Source: Sphingobium sp. (GTDB lineage: Bacteria > Pseudomonadota > Alphaproteobacteria > Sphingomonadales > Sphingomonadaceae). From it: 64,000 nt of DNA. This document shows positions 40,222-48,986 of the stretch, piece after piece. Made by a program: the position numbers and the translations under genes. The stretch's first letter is position 1. Every line of letters begins with the position of its first letter. The notes under the pieces are model-generated. The model was given only the letters and a program-made list of their open reading frames with translations. It was not told the DNA's origin and searched no databases. The DNA is taken from assembly GCA_017744605.1 (NCBI GenBank), contig JAGIAZ010000012.1:1-64000 (forward strand). The letters run 5' to 3'.

Positions 40222-40363
40222 GGGCAAAAACTCCCCGGCAAATGAGACGTTGCGCGCCTGATTAACGCGCTTTCGCCACAGTGCAATTTCATATCGGTGC
40301 AACTTGTCGGCGGACAATCGATGCGCCAATGAACCGGCAATGCGAGAAGCAAGGAGACGCGCC

Positions 40364-41080
40364 ATGGCCATCGAACGCAAAGTCCACATCCATGACGGCC
40401 CCGGCGGCCCGTTCGAATCAATGTTCGTCGGAGATTCCGCTGCCGGCACTCAGCCCGGCATGCTGCTCTTCCCCAATTTCTTCGGCGCCAAGGAATGGGA
40501 CTTCGCCAAGGCCGAAACCCTTGCCGCGCTCGGCTACAAGGTGCTGGTCGTCGACTATTATGGGCAGGGCAAGCGCGGCCATGACATGGCCTCGTCCGGC
40601 GACCTGCTCCACGATTTCATGGCCGACCGCAACGTCGTCAAAGGCCGCCTGCTCGATGCGCTCGCTGAACTCAAGTCGCTGCCCGGCGTCGATCCGGCGA
40701 AATGCGGCGCGATCGGCTTCTGCGCGGGCGGCAAATGCGTGCTCGACCTCGCCCGTGCCGGTGGCGACATCAAGGGCGGCGTCTCCTTCCACGGCGTCTA
40801 TGACGCCCCGCCTTTCCCCAACGCGACGATCACGGCCAAGCTCTTGGTCTGCGACGGCTGGAACGACCAGCTCTGCCCGCCCGCCGCCAAGAATGCGCTC
40901 TGCGACGAACTCACGGCGTCCGGCGTCGACTGGCAGTTCGTCACCTATAGCGATACCGGCCACGGCTTCACCGCCGACAACGTGCCGATGAACCCGGAAA
41001 GGACCTTCGGCTTCCAGCCCGACACCAATCGCCGCAGCTGGAAAGCCATGACGGATTTTCTCGCGGAGGTGTTCGGCTAG
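40364..41080 (+). CDS. Dienelactone hydrolase family protein
   Basis: The 238-residue alpha/beta hydrolase has a nucleophile Cys in IGFCAGGKC (C120), Asp in [11 protein letters not shown] (about D168) and His in DTGHGF (H200), the Cys-Asp-His triad of dienelactone hydrolases. Classical members open dienelactone in chloroaromatic degradation, but most genomic copies have unknown esterase roles. AAGGAGA precedes ATG 40364. It is divergent from gpmA. A role in aromatic catabolism is possible given the lig genes but not shown. Confidence 0.88.
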   Translation: MAIERKVHIHDGPGGPFESMFVGDSAAGTQPGMLLFPNFFGAKEWDFAKAETLAALGYKVLVVDYYGQGKRGHDMASSGDLLHDFMADRNVVKGRLLDALAELKSLPGVDPAKCGAIGFCAGGKCVLDLARAGGDIKGGVSFHGVYDAPPFPNATITAKLLVCDGWNDQLCPPAAKNALCDELTASGVDWQFVTYSDTGHGFTADNVPMNPERTFGFQPDTNRRSWKAMTDFLAEVFG

Positions 41081-41108
41081 AGGTCGATCCATCGATGTTG
41101 AACCGCTT

Positions 41109-41200
41109 GTCATTGCGAGCCCGGCTTTAGTCGGGCGAAGCAATCCAGGGGCGGGCAAGATCGGCCTGGATTGCCGCGCGACTGCGTCGCTCGCAATGAC
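41109..41200. repeat. Palindromic intergenic repeat, same family as 27414-27494
   Basis: GTCATTGCGAGC (41109-41120) and GCTCGCAATGAC (41189-41200) are perfect inverted ends. Inside, GAAGCAATCCAGG and CCTGGATTGC form a second inverted pair, so the whole 92 bp can fold into a long hairpin. It lies between the convergent dienelactone hydrolase and M14 peptidase genes and may serve as a bidirectional end. Confidence 0.85.
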
Positions 41201-41288
41201 GCTTCAGCTCTGCTGGATCGGAGTCTAGCCTGTCGGGGCGCCCGCTTCGTGCAACTTCACACGCATCCGCCGGGCCTCCGCCACGTCT

Positions 41289-42431
41289 TCAGAGTTCCTC
41301 GATCATCTCCGCCAGCGTCGCCAGACAATCCCGCGCGAGTTGCTGGGAGCGTTCGGGACTCCAGCCCTGCACGGCATCGGGCAGGTCGTCATTGTCCTTG
41401 AACGGCATCTCCAGCGTCATCGCGACCGCGCCATAGCGCTCGGCGATCTGCGAGGTGGCCATGGACAGATTGGCCTTGCCCGGCCGAGCCTCAGCATAGC
41501 CCAGACGCGTCTGGAAATCGGGCGTGCGCACCGCCAGAAGATCGCGATATTTGCGGAATGCCGCGATCTGGTCCGGGCGGATCGACGGAATGCCCTCGAA
41601 ACCGGCGAGGAACACGGCGGCGATCGCCTCGTCGCCATGCACGTCCATCGCGAAGGCGACGCCGGTCTGGTCCATCCGGTTGCGCACGCACAGGACCTCG
41701 GGCGACTTTTCCGCGCTTGGCGCATGCCATTCCCGATTGAGATTGATGCCGACCGCATTGGTTCTTAAATGACCACGAAACGATCCATCAGGGTTCATGT
41801 TCGGCACGATATACAGCCTTGCCGCCGCCAGCAGCTTGCGCGCATGGGGATTGGCCGGATCGGTCAGCATGTCGATCGCGCCCTCCACCCACCACTCCGC
41901 CATGCTCTCGCCCGGATGTTGACGCGCGATGATCCACACCGGCTTGTCGCCCGTGCCCATCTCCAGGCAGTCGATGGCGCGTCCATCGAGCGTCGTGCCG
42001 AGCTGGCGCAGGGTCACGCCCGGGCAGGACGCCGCCTGCGCGACGAGATCGGCGTGCCGCTCGAGCGAATAGGGCGCGAAATAGGCGAACCAGGCCACGT
42101 CGCCGGCCAGCGTGTAGGTGATGGTGAGCGTGCCGTTTTCTTCGCGCGCGTCATAGCGGCTCGGCGCGCGTTCCCAGTGTTCGCGATCCTCGGACACGCA
42201 GGCGGCATAACCCGGCCAGCCGTCCGGATAGGCCGAAGCGCCAAGGCCCGTGATGCGCAGCGTCACCTCGCTCCCGGCCTCGGCGGCGACGCGAAAATGG
42301 AACCATTGCAGGAAGTCGCTCTGTTCATCCTTGCGGATGGAAAGCATCGCTTCATCGCCCGCGATGGTGTGGACGACGATGTTGCCGCTATCGAAAGCTG
42401 CGTTGATCTGCATTGTTGACCGGCCTGTCAT
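41289..42431 (-). CDS. M14-family metallocarboxypeptidase (cytosolic type)
   Basis: The 380-residue protein has an N-terminal beta domain typical of cytosolic carboxypeptidase-like enzymes (about 1-130) and a zinc peptidase domain. Zinc ligands appear as [13 protein letters not shown] (HxxE) and the third His in [33 protein letters not shown] is typical of the subfamily (quoted in parts: [15 protein letters not shown]), and the catalytic Glu is probably in TLEMPFK. No signal peptide is seen. ATG 42431 overlaps the upstream stop (ATGA); M7 is an alternative start. Confidence 0.88.
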   Translation of the reverse strand: MTGRSTMQINAAFDSGNIVVHTIAGDEAMLSIRKDEQSDFLQWFHFRVAAEAGSEVTLRITGLGASAYPDGWPGYAACVSEDREHWERAPSRYDAREENGTLTITYTLAGDVAWFAYFAPYSLERHADLVAQAASCPGVTLRQLGTTLDGRAIDCLEMGTGDKPVWIIARQHPGESMAEWWVEGAIDMLTDPANPHARKLLAAARLYIVPNMNPDGSFRGHLRTNAVGINLNREWHAPSAEKSPEVLCVRNRMDQTGVAFAMDVHGDEAIAAVFLAGFEGIPSIRPDQIAAFRKYRDLLAVRTPDFQTRLGYAEARPGKANLSMATSQIAERYGAVAMTLEMPFKDNDDLPDAVQGWSPERSQQLARDCLATLAEMIEEL

Positions 42432-43045
42432 TGAACGGTGACTGTCTTACCCGACTCGCCGGGATATTGGCGAAACAGCGCGTCGGCGAGCTTACCGGCG
42501 GCAATGCCCGGCTGTGCGGCCGGCGACCCCTGCTTGGCGGAGGTTTCGGCGCGGCCTTCCCACACGGCCTGATTGTCGCCCGCTTTCCGGATCTGCACGC
42601 GCAATTGCGTCGTCACGACCGGCTTGGGCTTGCCCGACAGATCGATGCCGAGGCCGACGCCCACGCCGCTGCCATAGCTGCCGGTCGAGCCGCCGACACC
42701 GACCGAAACCGGCGAACGCCGCTCGCGCGACGGCTCGACTGTCTCGCGCCGGACCTCCACCACGGCCTGGAAGGCGGCATTCGTCGCCTTTTCATCCACC
42801 ACGGCAAAGCCGGTACGGGTGAGGGCGGCTGAGACCGCATTGGCCGCGGTGCGAAATTCGAGGCTGCCCGCGTCGCGCGGATCGGCAGGCGCAATGGCGA
42901 TGGCACCCGCCTTCGGCACCGTCGGGCCATTGAAGAAGCGCGTCACGTCGACCGATGGAATGGCGGCCATGCAGCCCGAAAGCGAGAGCGCCACCACCGC
43001 AACGATCGCGCGTCCCAGCTTTGACCCATTGCTTCGCTTCGCCAT
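42428..43045 (-). CDS. DUF4136 domain lipoprotein
   Basis: The 205-residue protein has a lipoprotein signal ([13 protein letters not shown], Cys at about 25) and a DUF4136-like domain: a beta-strand rich segment with [22 protein letters not shown], a Gly-rich variable loop ([19 protein letters not shown]) and a strand-helix end with WEGRAETSA and [14 protein letters not shown]. Function is unknown. It is probably anchored in the outer membrane. Its stop overlaps the M14 peptidase start, so the two are one operon. Confidence 0.8.
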   Translation of the reverse strand: MAKRSNGSKLGRAIVAVVALSLSGCMAAIPSVDVTRFFNGPTVPKAGAIAIAPADPRDAGSLEFRTAANAVSAALTRTGFAVVDEKATNAAFQAVVEVRRETVEPSRERRSPVSVGVGGSTGSYGSGVGVGLGIDLSGKPKPVVTTQLRVQIRKAGDNQAVWEGRAETSAKQGSPAAQPGIAAGKLADALFRQYPGESGKTVTVQ

Positions 43046-43165
43046 GATGAAACTCTCCCTGTCGATCCTGTGTCCTGTCTACAGCTTGTACCGGAAGCCT
43101 GCACCCCTCATGAACGCACCCGTGCGGGGGATGACTCTATTTCTCGGAAATCGGCCCGCAACGCC

Positions 43166-43194
43166 TTGACTTTCGCAGGCGACCTCCATAGAGG
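43166..43194 (+). promoter_or_regulatory. Possible promoter of the L36 gene
   Basis: TTGACT (43166-43171) is followed after 17 bases by TAGAGG (43189-43194), a weak -10, about 50 bases before the L36 start codon. The -35 is good and the -10 poor, so this is tentative. Confidence 0.35.
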
Positions 43195-43241
43195 CCCGGC
43201 TTCGATTTTCCGCCATTAAACGAGATTCTGGACGCCCGATC

Positions 43242-43367
43242 ATGAAGATCCGCAATAGCCTCAAGTCCCTCAAGGACCGTCATCGCGACAACCGCGTGAT
43301 TCGCCGTCGCGGACGCACCTACGTCATCAACAAGACGAACCGTCGCTTCAAGGCCCGCCAGGGCTGA
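43242..43367 (+). CDS. ykgO: 50S ribosomal protein L36, YkgO (zinc-free) type
   Basis: The 41-residue basic protein begins [17 protein letters not shown] and ends NRRFKARQG. It has the L36 pattern but no cysteines, so it is the zinc-independent paralog type common as the only L36 in many alphaproteobacteria. It is part of the large ribosomal subunit. It is followed by a strong intrinsic terminator. Confidence 0.95.
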   Translation: MKIRNSLKSLKDRHRDNRVIRRRGRTYVINKTNRRFKARQG

Positions 43368-43410
43368 GCGATCCGCAGGGCCGATCGGCCTTGCCGACGG
43401 AATACGGAAC

Positions 43411-43438
43411 GCCCGGTCAGCTTCTGGCCGGGCTTTTT
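43411..43438 (+). terminator. Intrinsic terminator after the L36 gene
   Basis: GCCCGG (43411-43416) and CCGGGC (43428-43433) form a 6-bp stem around TCAGCTTCTGG, followed by TTTTT (43434-43438). This is a classic intrinsic terminator, placed 43 bases after the stop. Confidence 0.85.
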
Positions 43439-43483
43439 GTCGTGCCGTGAACAGGCGCACGGCGCCATTGCACGGTGCCGCGA

Positions 43484-44050
43484 CTATCCCGGCTGCTCCT
43501 GGCGCTCATCGGCATCCAAATGCGCGCTCCATCCGGCGATCAGGATATCGAGCGCAACAACGAAACTCTCGCGATCGGCGCCGACCGCATGGGGGGTGGC
43601 GGATCGCAATGTCGTCCAGCCCGTCACCAGCGCCTGAACCGAACGCTGCGCGACGATCGCGCGCGCCTCGGGTAGCCCCAGCGTCGAGAGGATATGCAGG
43701 ATGCGGCCAAGCGCCTTCTCCGCGAGGCTGGCCTGGGGACGGGCGATGACGATGAGCTGTCGCGCGTCCTTGATGGTTATTTGCGCATCCCAGAGCGACA
43801 CGCCGAAATCATGAAGCCATTGCCGCCAGTCCGTTGAAGGCTTCACCGCGTCGATGCAGGCCCCGAAGATCGAGGCGGACATGAGCCCGAACAGGGCCTC
43901 CTTGTCCTTTACATGCCAGTAGAGCGAGGAGACGCTGACGCCCAGCCGCGTCGCGACCTTGCGCAGGCTGACGGCATCCAGCCCCTCCTCGGTCAGCAGA
44001 GCCACGGCCTCGCGGACGATCTGATTCTGATCCAGTTTCGAAAAGGACAT
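43484..44050 (-). CDS. TetR/AcrR-family transcriptional regulator
   Basis: The 188-residue protein has an N-terminal TetR helix-turn-helix (about 8-55; IVREAVALLTEEGLDAVSLRKVATRLGVSVSSLYWHVKDKEAL, cited as VSLRKVATRLGVSVSSLYWH) and a helical ligand domain. It is divergent from the Rieske oxygenase across 80 bases that contain an inverted repeat and promoter, so it probably represses that operon until an effector binds. The effector is unknown but could be the oxygenase substrate. Confidence 0.88.
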   Translation of the reverse strand: MSFSKLDQNQIVREAVALLTEEGLDAVSLRKVATRLGVSVSSLYWHVKDKEALFGLMSASIFGACIDAVKPSTDWRQWLHDFGVSLWDAQITIKDARQLIVIARPQASLAEKALGRILHILSTLGLPEARAIVAQRSVQALVTGWTTLRSATPHAVGADRESFVVALDILIAGWSAHLDADERQEQPG

Positions 44051-44059
44051 GACGCAGCC

Positions 44060-44109
44060 TTGACACCAAGTCGCCCGAAAAGCATTACACGCAAAACGAA
44101 CATTGTTCG
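44060..44109 (+). promoter_or_regulatory. Promoter and operator between tetR and the Rieske oxygenase
   Basis: TTGACA (44060-44065) and CATTAC (44083-44088) are 17 bases apart and form a good promoter facing the oxygenase. CGAAC-ATT-GTTCG (44097-44109), a perfect inverted repeat, sits where transcription would start. A TetR dimer bound there would block initiation. Confidence 0.6.
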
Positions 44110-44130
44110 ATTACAAAAAGGAGGCGAGGC

Positions 44131-45174
44131 ATGTACCCCTTCAAACCCGGCAGTTTCGCGCCGCGCAATGGCTGGTATGTCGCCGCCTTCGTTGAGGAGA
44201 TCGGCGAGACGCTGCTGTCGCGCTGGATCCTGAATCAGCCCGTCGTCCTCTATCGCAAGGCCGATGGCACCGCGGTCGCCGTCAATGGCCGCTGTCCGCA
44301 TCGCCATTATCCGCTCGGCGCGAGCAAGCGCGTCGGCGACGCGATCCAGTGCGGCTATCACGGCATCACCTTCGGCGCGGACGGCAAATGCACCTTCGTG
44401 CCGAGCCAGCTGACGATTCCCGGCGTCTATACGATTCCCGCCTATCCGCTTGTCGAACGCGGTCTGTGGGCCTGGATCTGGATGGGCGACCCGGACAAGG
44501 CGGACGAGACGCTGCTCCCCACGCTGGAGGAAATTGGCTACGGCCTGCCCGGCCAGATTCCGGAGGCCTTCTATTACCGCCATGTCAACGGGCGCTACCA
44601 ACTGCTCAACGACAATCTGCTCGACCTGACCCATCTCGGCTATCTGCACGGCACATCGATCGGCACTCAGGCCGACGCAGAAACGCCCGAGACTCGCGAC
44701 CTCGATGAGCGCCGCCTGTCCAGCCGCCGCCACATGAACGACACCAGCATGCCGCCCAGCTATCGCGCCCTGTTCGACTATCAGGGGCCGGTCGATCGCG
44801 TCTCCGGCATGGACTTCTACTTTCCCGGTTTCCACGCCGGCATCGCCGAATTTCGCATCGCCGCCAGCCAGCCTTCTGGCGGCGATGTCTTGTCCGCCAA
44901 TCGCGTCTGGCATGCCGTGACGCCTGCGACCCGGGCCAGCGCCAATTATTTCTTCGCGATGAGTTCGCACTCGCGCAAGGCACTGGCCAGCGCTCGGGAG
45001 AATCTTGTATCGGTGATCGACGAGGACGTGTTCGCGACCGAGGAGATCGAGAAGATCATCAGCACGCTGGACGATGTGCCGCCCGAACTCATGCTGAAAA
45101 GCGACCAGACCGCCGTCATGGGCCGCCGCGCGCTGCAGGCGATGATGGACCGCGAACTGGCGGCACAGGATTGA
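44131..45174 (+). CDS. VanA-like Rieske non-heme iron oxygenase
   Basis: The 347-residue oxygenase has a Rieske [2Fe-2S] centre with C55/H57 (RCPHRHYPL) and C74/H77 (CGYHG). The mononuclear iron site is NDNLLDLTHLGYLHGTSIG, with H168 and H173. The pattern is that of VanA/LigX-type aromatic O-demethylases and related monooxygenases rather than two-subunit dioxygenases. Substrate is not identifiable; a methoxylated aromatic would fit the lig genes nearby. A ferredoxin or reductase gene is not adjacent. GGAGG precedes ATG 44131. Confidence 0.9.
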   Translation: MYPFKPGSFAPRNGWYVAAFVEEIGETLLSRWILNQPVVLYRKADGTAVAVNGRCPHRHYPLGASKRVGDAIQCGYHGITFGADGKCTFVPSQLTIPGVYTIPAYPLVERGLWAWIWMGDPDKADETLLPTLEEIGYGLPGQIPEAFYYRHVNGRYQLLNDNLLDLTHLGYLHGTSIGTQADAETPETRDLDERRLSSRRHMNDTSMPPSYRALFDYQGPVDRVSGMDFYFPGFHAGIAEFRIAASQPSGGDVLSANRVWHAVTPATRASANYFFAMSSHSRKALASARENLVSVIDEDVFATEEIEKIISTLDDVPPELMLKSDQTAVMGRRALQAMMDRELAAQD

Positions 45175-45188
45175 ACCGGGAGGGAGCC

Positions 45189-45800
45189 ATGAATCGTTTC
45201 GAGCGAGCCGTCTATGACTGCATGAAGCCGACCGAAGCGCTGTACGAGCGCACCAGCAATCCTCTGCACAAGGCGATCCTGCTCAACTTCTGGCGGCATG
45301 TGCATCTCGAAGGCGCAGGCCTCTACGACCAGATCTGCTCTGACGACATGATGGTGGCGGAGCCGGAATATCGCATCACCTGGGGCACCAATCCTGCGGT
45401 CGTCCACGGCCGCGAAGGCGTAAAGACCTTCTACAACAGCGTCGGCGAGGCGGTGCTGTGGAACTCGGATGACCTGATCGCCGTCGCCGACTGGGGCATT
45501 GCCGACGAACTCACCTTCAATATCCTCGCGCCCGGCTTCGTCCTCCAGTCGCTCGGCTATGCCGTGCCCGATGCCGACAAGCATTATCACACCGCCAGCC
45601 GCCAGGCCTTCATCTGGCCCTATGACGAAAAGGCGCGCCTCAAGGGCGAGCATCTCTACGAGGACAAGACGAGTCTGACCTGGACCGAGGTCGACCCCTC
45701 GGACCTGATCACCGCCGCCCGCGTCAGGGAAATCCAGAAAGAGCTGCTGGACGCGCTGCATGCCCGCTTCGGCGAGAATTTCTGGCTCTATCGGCCCTAG
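45189..45800 (+). CDS. NTF2-like (SnoaL/ring-hydroxylase beta-type fold) protein
   Basis: The 203-residue protein appears to have the cone-like NTF2 fold: a helical N-terminus (about 1-45), a GREGVKTFYNSV segment typical of these proteins, then strands with ADELTFNILAPGFVLQSLGY and GEHLYEDKTSLTWTEV. It starts 14 bases after the oxygenase stop with a strong GGGAGGGAG site. It may be a subunit of the oxygenase or a separate hydrolase or isomerase acting on its product. No named family was recognised. Confidence 0.7.
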   Translation: MNRFERAVYDCMKPTEALYERTSNPLHKAILLNFWRHVHLEGAGLYDQICSDDMMVAEPEYRITWGTNPAVVHGREGVKTFYNSVGEAVLWNSDDLIAVADWGIADELTFNILAPGFVLQSLGYAVPDADKHYHTASRQAFIWPYDEKARLKGEHLYEDKTSLTWTEVDPSDLITAARVREIQKELLDALHARFGENFWLYRP

Positions 45801-45827
45801 CGGAAGTCGCCCCGACCGACCGGCCCT

Positions 45828-46004
45828 TCAGCTCTCAACATCGATGCCATATTGGCGCAGCATCTTGTCGATGTCTGCAATCCGCCCGACCCAGTCCTGA
45901 ATCTGTCCGACATCGCCATGATTAATGGCGGCGTCGAGCCGCTGTTCGGCGACCGATCGCAAATGCATCATTTCTTCCAGGGGGTCGGGTATGCCGTCGA
46001 GCAT
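45828..46004 (-). CDS. Small unannotated ORF, 58 residues
   Basis: ATG at 46002-46004 follows AGGA by about 7 bases and opens a 58-codon frame ending TGA at 45828-45830. The protein is acidic, Met- and Leu-rich and predicted mostly helical (PLEEMMHLRSVAEQRLDAAI; QDWVGRIADIDKMLRQYGID), with no signal or Cys. It fits small helical regulators or adaptor proteins. It is convergent with the NTF2-like gene and ends 27 bases from its stop. It is better supported than the plus-strand frame over the same bases. Confidence 0.6.
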   Translation of the reverse strand: MLDGIPDPLEEMMHLRSVAEQRLDAAINHGDVGQIQDWVGRIADIDKMLRQYGIDVES

Positions 46005-46111
46005 TGCACTGTCCTTTCTTCCAAGGACAACAATGCATTAGCGGAAAAAAGGATGCCGAAAAATTTGACGCCGGGCGCAGCGGTACGCCCAGCCATTCGC
46101 ATGCTCATGGT

Positions 46112-46133
46112 CATATAAAGAATTCTTTATATG
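46112..46133. promoter_or_regulatory. Perfect 22-bp palindrome before the MetE-like gene
   Basis: CATATAAAGAA and TTCTTTATATG are exact reverse complements with no spacer (46112-46133). It lies 4 bases upstream of the -35 element of the MetE-like gene. The AT-rich sequence stands out from the GC-rich background. It resembles what I recall of operators for ArsR-type SAM- or SAH-sensing regulators of methionine genes in proteobacteria, but that match is from memory. Confidence 0.7.
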
Positions 46134-46137
46134 TCGC

Positions 46138-46166
46138 TTGACATAAAAGCGCCGGACGCGTTTAAA
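46138..46166 (+). promoter_or_regulatory. Promoter of the MetE-like gene
   Basis: TTGACA (46138-46143) and TTTAAA (46161-46166) are spaced 17 bases apart, a strong housekeeping-type promoter, 33 bases before the start codon. The palindrome just upstream is placed for repression or activation of it. Confidence 0.65.
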
Positions 46167-46198
46167 CGCCACGATATTCCCGCAAGAGGAGAACCCTC

Positions 46199-47314
46199 AT
46201 GACGTCCAAGCCCCCCTTTCATGCCGATCATGTCGGCTCCTTCCTCCGCCCCAAGTCCGTGCTCGATGCGCGCGACGCCTTCGCCGCCGGCACCATCGAC
46301 AAGGCCGCGCTGCGCGCCGTCGAGGATGAAGCGATCAAGGACGTCGTGAAGTGGCAGGAGGCCCTCGGCCTCAAGTCGATCACCGACGGCGAGTACCGCC
46401 GCAAGTTCTTCCACACCGATTTCCTGCTCCAGCTCGACGGCATCGAGGAGCAGGGCGGCATGGAAGTGCAGTTTCATAACGCCATCGGCAAGGACGTGCA
46501 TTTCGCGCCGCCCAAGATGGTCGTGACCGGCAAGATCAAGCATGCCAAGCCGATCCAGCGCGCCGACTATGAATATCTGGCCAGCGTCGTCAGCGAAACG
46601 CCGAAGGTCACCATCCCCTCGCCCACCATGCTGCACTTCCGCGCCGGCCGCGAAGGCATCAGCGAAGAGGCCTATCCCGACATGGCCGAATTCTTCTCGG
46701 ATGTGGGCGCCGCCTATCGCGACGAGATCGCCGACCTTGTCGATGCCGGCTGCCGCTACCTGCAGCTCGACGACACCAACCTCGCCTATCTGTGCGACGA
46801 CAAGCAGCGCGAGAATGCCCGCAAGCGCGGTCTCGATCCGGACGACCTGCCGCGCCACTATGCCAGGATGATCAACGACGCGATCGCCGACGTGCCGGAC
46901 GACATGGTCACCGGCGTGCACCTGTGCCGCGGCAATTTCCGCTCGAGCTGGGCGGCCGAGGGCGGTTACGAACCAGTCGCGGACATCATGTTCAACCATC
47001 TGAACATCGACAGTTTCTTCCTGGAATATGACGATCCGCGCTCGGGCGATTTCGCGCCGCTGCGCTTCGTCCCCAAGGGCAAGACCATCGTCCTCGGACT
47101 CGTCACCACCAAGCTCGGCGACCTCGAAACCAGGGACGAGATCAAGCGCCGCATCGACGAGGCCACCAGGTTCATCGCGCTCGACCAGCTCGCCCTGTCG
47201 CCGCAATGCGGCTTCGCCTCGACCGTGCATGGCAACGACATCGAGGTCGAACAACAGGCCGCCAAGATGCGCCTGGTGCTGGACGTCGCCGAAGAGGTCT
47301 GGGGCAAGGACTGA
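46199..47314 (+). CDS. MetE-like cobalamin-independent methionine synthase-family protein
   Basis: The 371-residue single-domain protein matches the C-terminal catalytic half of MetE: N-terminal FHADHVGSFLRP, DGEYRRKFF, then zinc ligands in GVHLCRGNF (His-x-Cys) and LSPQCGFAS (Cys). LQLDDTNLAYL is typical. Full-length MetE is about twice as long, so this is a stand-alone short form that transfers methyl groups from an unknown donor to a thiol, perhaps homocysteine. AGAGGAGA precedes ATG 46199. An upstream palindrome and promoter suggest regulation by methionine or SAM level. Confidence 0.85.
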   Translation: MTSKPPFHADHVGSFLRPKSVLDARDAFAAGTIDKAALRAVEDEAIKDVVKWQEALGLKSITDGEYRRKFFHTDFLLQLDGIEEQGGMEVQFHNAIGKDVHFAPPKMVVTGKIKHAKPIQRADYEYLASVVSETPKVTIPSPTMLHFRAGREGISEEAYPDMAEFFSDVGAAYRDEIADLVDAGCRYLQLDDTNLAYLCDDKQRENARKRGLDPDDLPRHYARMINDAIADVPDDMVTGVHLCRGNFRSSWAAEGGYEPVADIMFNHLNIDSFFLEYDDPRSGDFAPLRFVPKGKTIVLGLVTTKLGDLETRDEIKRRIDEATRFIALDQLALSPQCGFASTVHGNDIEVEQQAAKMRLVLDVAEEVWGKD

Positions 47315-47340
47315 GGTTCGGTCCCCACCGGAAACAAGAA

Positions 47341-47367
47341 AGGCGCCGGAGCGTTCCTCCGGCGCCT
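47341..47367. terminator. Bidirectional terminator between the MetE-like gene and pyk
   Basis: AGGCGCCGGA (47341-47350) and TCCGGCGCCT (47358-47367) form a perfect 10-bp stem with a 7-base loop. A-rich and T-rich flanks lie on either side. It sits between convergent genes and can end both transcripts. Confidence 0.8.
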
Positions 47368-47405
47368 ATTCTTTGAACGCGGCGCCTTCGCGGCGAACGT
47401 CCTTG

Positions 47406-48863
47406 TCAGCCGTCGCCATGCCCCTTGAGCTCGTCGCCCTGGATGGTGGCGACGTGGAGCACGTTGGTCGAACCCGGCGTGCCGAAGGGGACGCCGGCCA
47501 GGATGATGATCTTGTCGCCGCCCTTGGCGAGCTCGTGGCGCAGCGCCATGCGCTTGGCCTTGGCGATCATCTCCTCGAAGCTGCCGATATCCTTGGTGCG
47601 CACCGCATGGACGCCCCACATCAGGCCCATGCGCCGCGCCGTATCCTGCCGCGGCGTCAAAGCCAGGATCGGCACGGACGGCCGCTCGCGGGCGACGCGC
47701 CGCACTGTGCTGCCCGATGAGGTGAAGCAGACGATCAGCTTGGCGGTGACGGTCGTGCTGATCGAATGGCTTGCGCCGGCAAGCGCATCTGCCGTCGTCG
47801 GATCGGGCAGTGTCTTGGTGAAGTGGAGGCGGTCGAGATAGCCGGGATCATGCTCCACGCTGTGAGCGATCGAATCCATCATCGCCACGGCCTGCTCGGG
47901 CCAGTCGCCCGCCGCGGTTTCGGCCGACAGCATGATCGCGTCCGCACCGTCATAGACCGCCGTCGCCACGTCCGAGACCTCCGCGCGCGTCGGCGTCGGC
48001 GCCTTGATCATCGATTCGAGCATCTGGGTCGCCACGACGACCGGCTTGCCCAGGCGGCGCGCCGCCTCGACGATCTGCTTCTGCAGCGGCGGCACTGCCT
48101 GCGGCGGGAGTTCGACGCCGAGATCGCCGCGCGCGACCATCACCGCCTCGCATAGTTCGAGGATCTCGCCGAGCCGGTCGATCGCCGCGGGCTTCTCGAT
48201 CTTGGCGAGCAGATGCCCATAGCCGCCCATCAGCTTGCGCGCCTCGGCCAGGTCCTCCGGCCGCTGCACGAAGCTCAGCGCGATCCAGTCGACGCCCTGT
48301 TCGAGCGCAAAAGCGAGGTCGCGCCGGTCCTTGTCGGTCAGCGCCGCCATCGGCACGACGACGTCCGGCACGTTAACGCCCTTGCGCTCCGACAGCGCGC
48401 CGCCCACTTCCACCCTGGTCTCGATCACCTGGTCGCTCACCGTCTGGACGCGCAGCACCAGCTTGCCATCGTCGAGCAGCAGGCGGCTGCCCGGCTCGAG
48501 CGCCGCGAAAATCTCCGGATGAGGCAGGTTCACGCGGGTCGCGTCACCGGGCGCGCTATTCGTGTCGAGCTGGAACCTTGCGCCCACCTCCAGCGTCACC
48601 GGGCCCTTCTCGAACGTCCCGATGCGCAGCTTGGGGCCCTGCAGGTCGGCCAGGATGGTCGTCGGGCGGCTGAATTCCTTCTCAAGCCCGCGGATCAGCG
48701 CGACATTCGCGGCATGAACCTCGTGCAGGCCGTGGCTCATGTTCAGGCGAAAGGCATCCGCGCCGGCCAGGAACAGCCGCCGGATCATCTCCTCGCTGCT
48801 GCTCGCCGGGCCCAGCGTCGCGAGGATGCGGACCTTGCGGGAACGCGGAGCAAGCTTCTTCAT
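47406..48863 (-). CDS. pyk: Pyruvate kinase
   Basis: The enzyme converts PEP and ADP to pyruvate and ATP. The 485-residue protein has VRILATLGPASSS, FRLNMSHGLHE, LADLQGPKLRIG, the active-site KIEKPAAIDRL, VMVARGDLGVELP and VATQMLESMIKAPTPTRAEVSDVATAVYDGADAIMLSAETA (cited in parts: ATQMLESMI, SAETAAGDWP). The C-terminal domain has an effector-loop-like TSSGSTVRRVA. ATG 48863 is preferred over 48875. It is convergent with the MetE-like gene. Confidence 0.95.
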   Translation of the reverse strand: MKKLAPRSRKVRILATLGPASSSEEMIRRLFLAGADAFRLNMSHGLHEVHAANVALIRGLEKEFSRPTTILADLQGPKLRIGTFEKGPVTLEVGARFQLDTNSAPGDATRVNLPHPEIFAALEPGSRLLLDDGKLVLRVQTVSDQVIETRVEVGGALSERKGVNVPDVVVPMAALTDKDRRDLAFALEQGVDWIALSFVQRPEDLAEARKLMGGYGHLLAKIEKPAAIDRLGEILELCEAVMVARGDLGVELPPQAVPPLQKQIVEAARRLGKPVVVATQMLESMIKAPTPTRAEVSDVATAVYDGADAIMLSAETAAGDWPEQAVAMMDSIAHSVEHDPGYLDRLHFTKTLPDPTTADALAGASHSISTTVTAKLIVCFTSSGSTVRRVARERPSVPILALTPRQDTARRMGLMWGVHAVRTKDIGSFEEMIAKAKRMALRHELAKGGDKIIILAGVPFGTPGSTNVLHVATIQGDELKGHGDG

Positions 48864-48986
48864 GACAAGCGACAACCTCTTGCGAAGCCCGCCGCCCTAT
48901 CCAAATGGGTCTTCCGGACCCTAATAGGAACGAACGGCATCGGGCCGATGGTGCTGCGTTCCCAGCTGCACGACAAGGAAGCGACA

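Noticed and set aside
45852-46118. Plus-strand 88-residue ORF after the NTF2-like gene
   Set aside because: It crosses the palindrome and lies opposite the better-supported minus-strand 58-residue ORF; composition is not protein-like and no ribosome-binding site was seen.
46134-46198. SAM-II or SAM-V riboswitch before the MetE-like gene
   Set aside because: The 65-base leader lacks the conserved pseudoknot sequences; regulation at the upstream palindrome is more likely.
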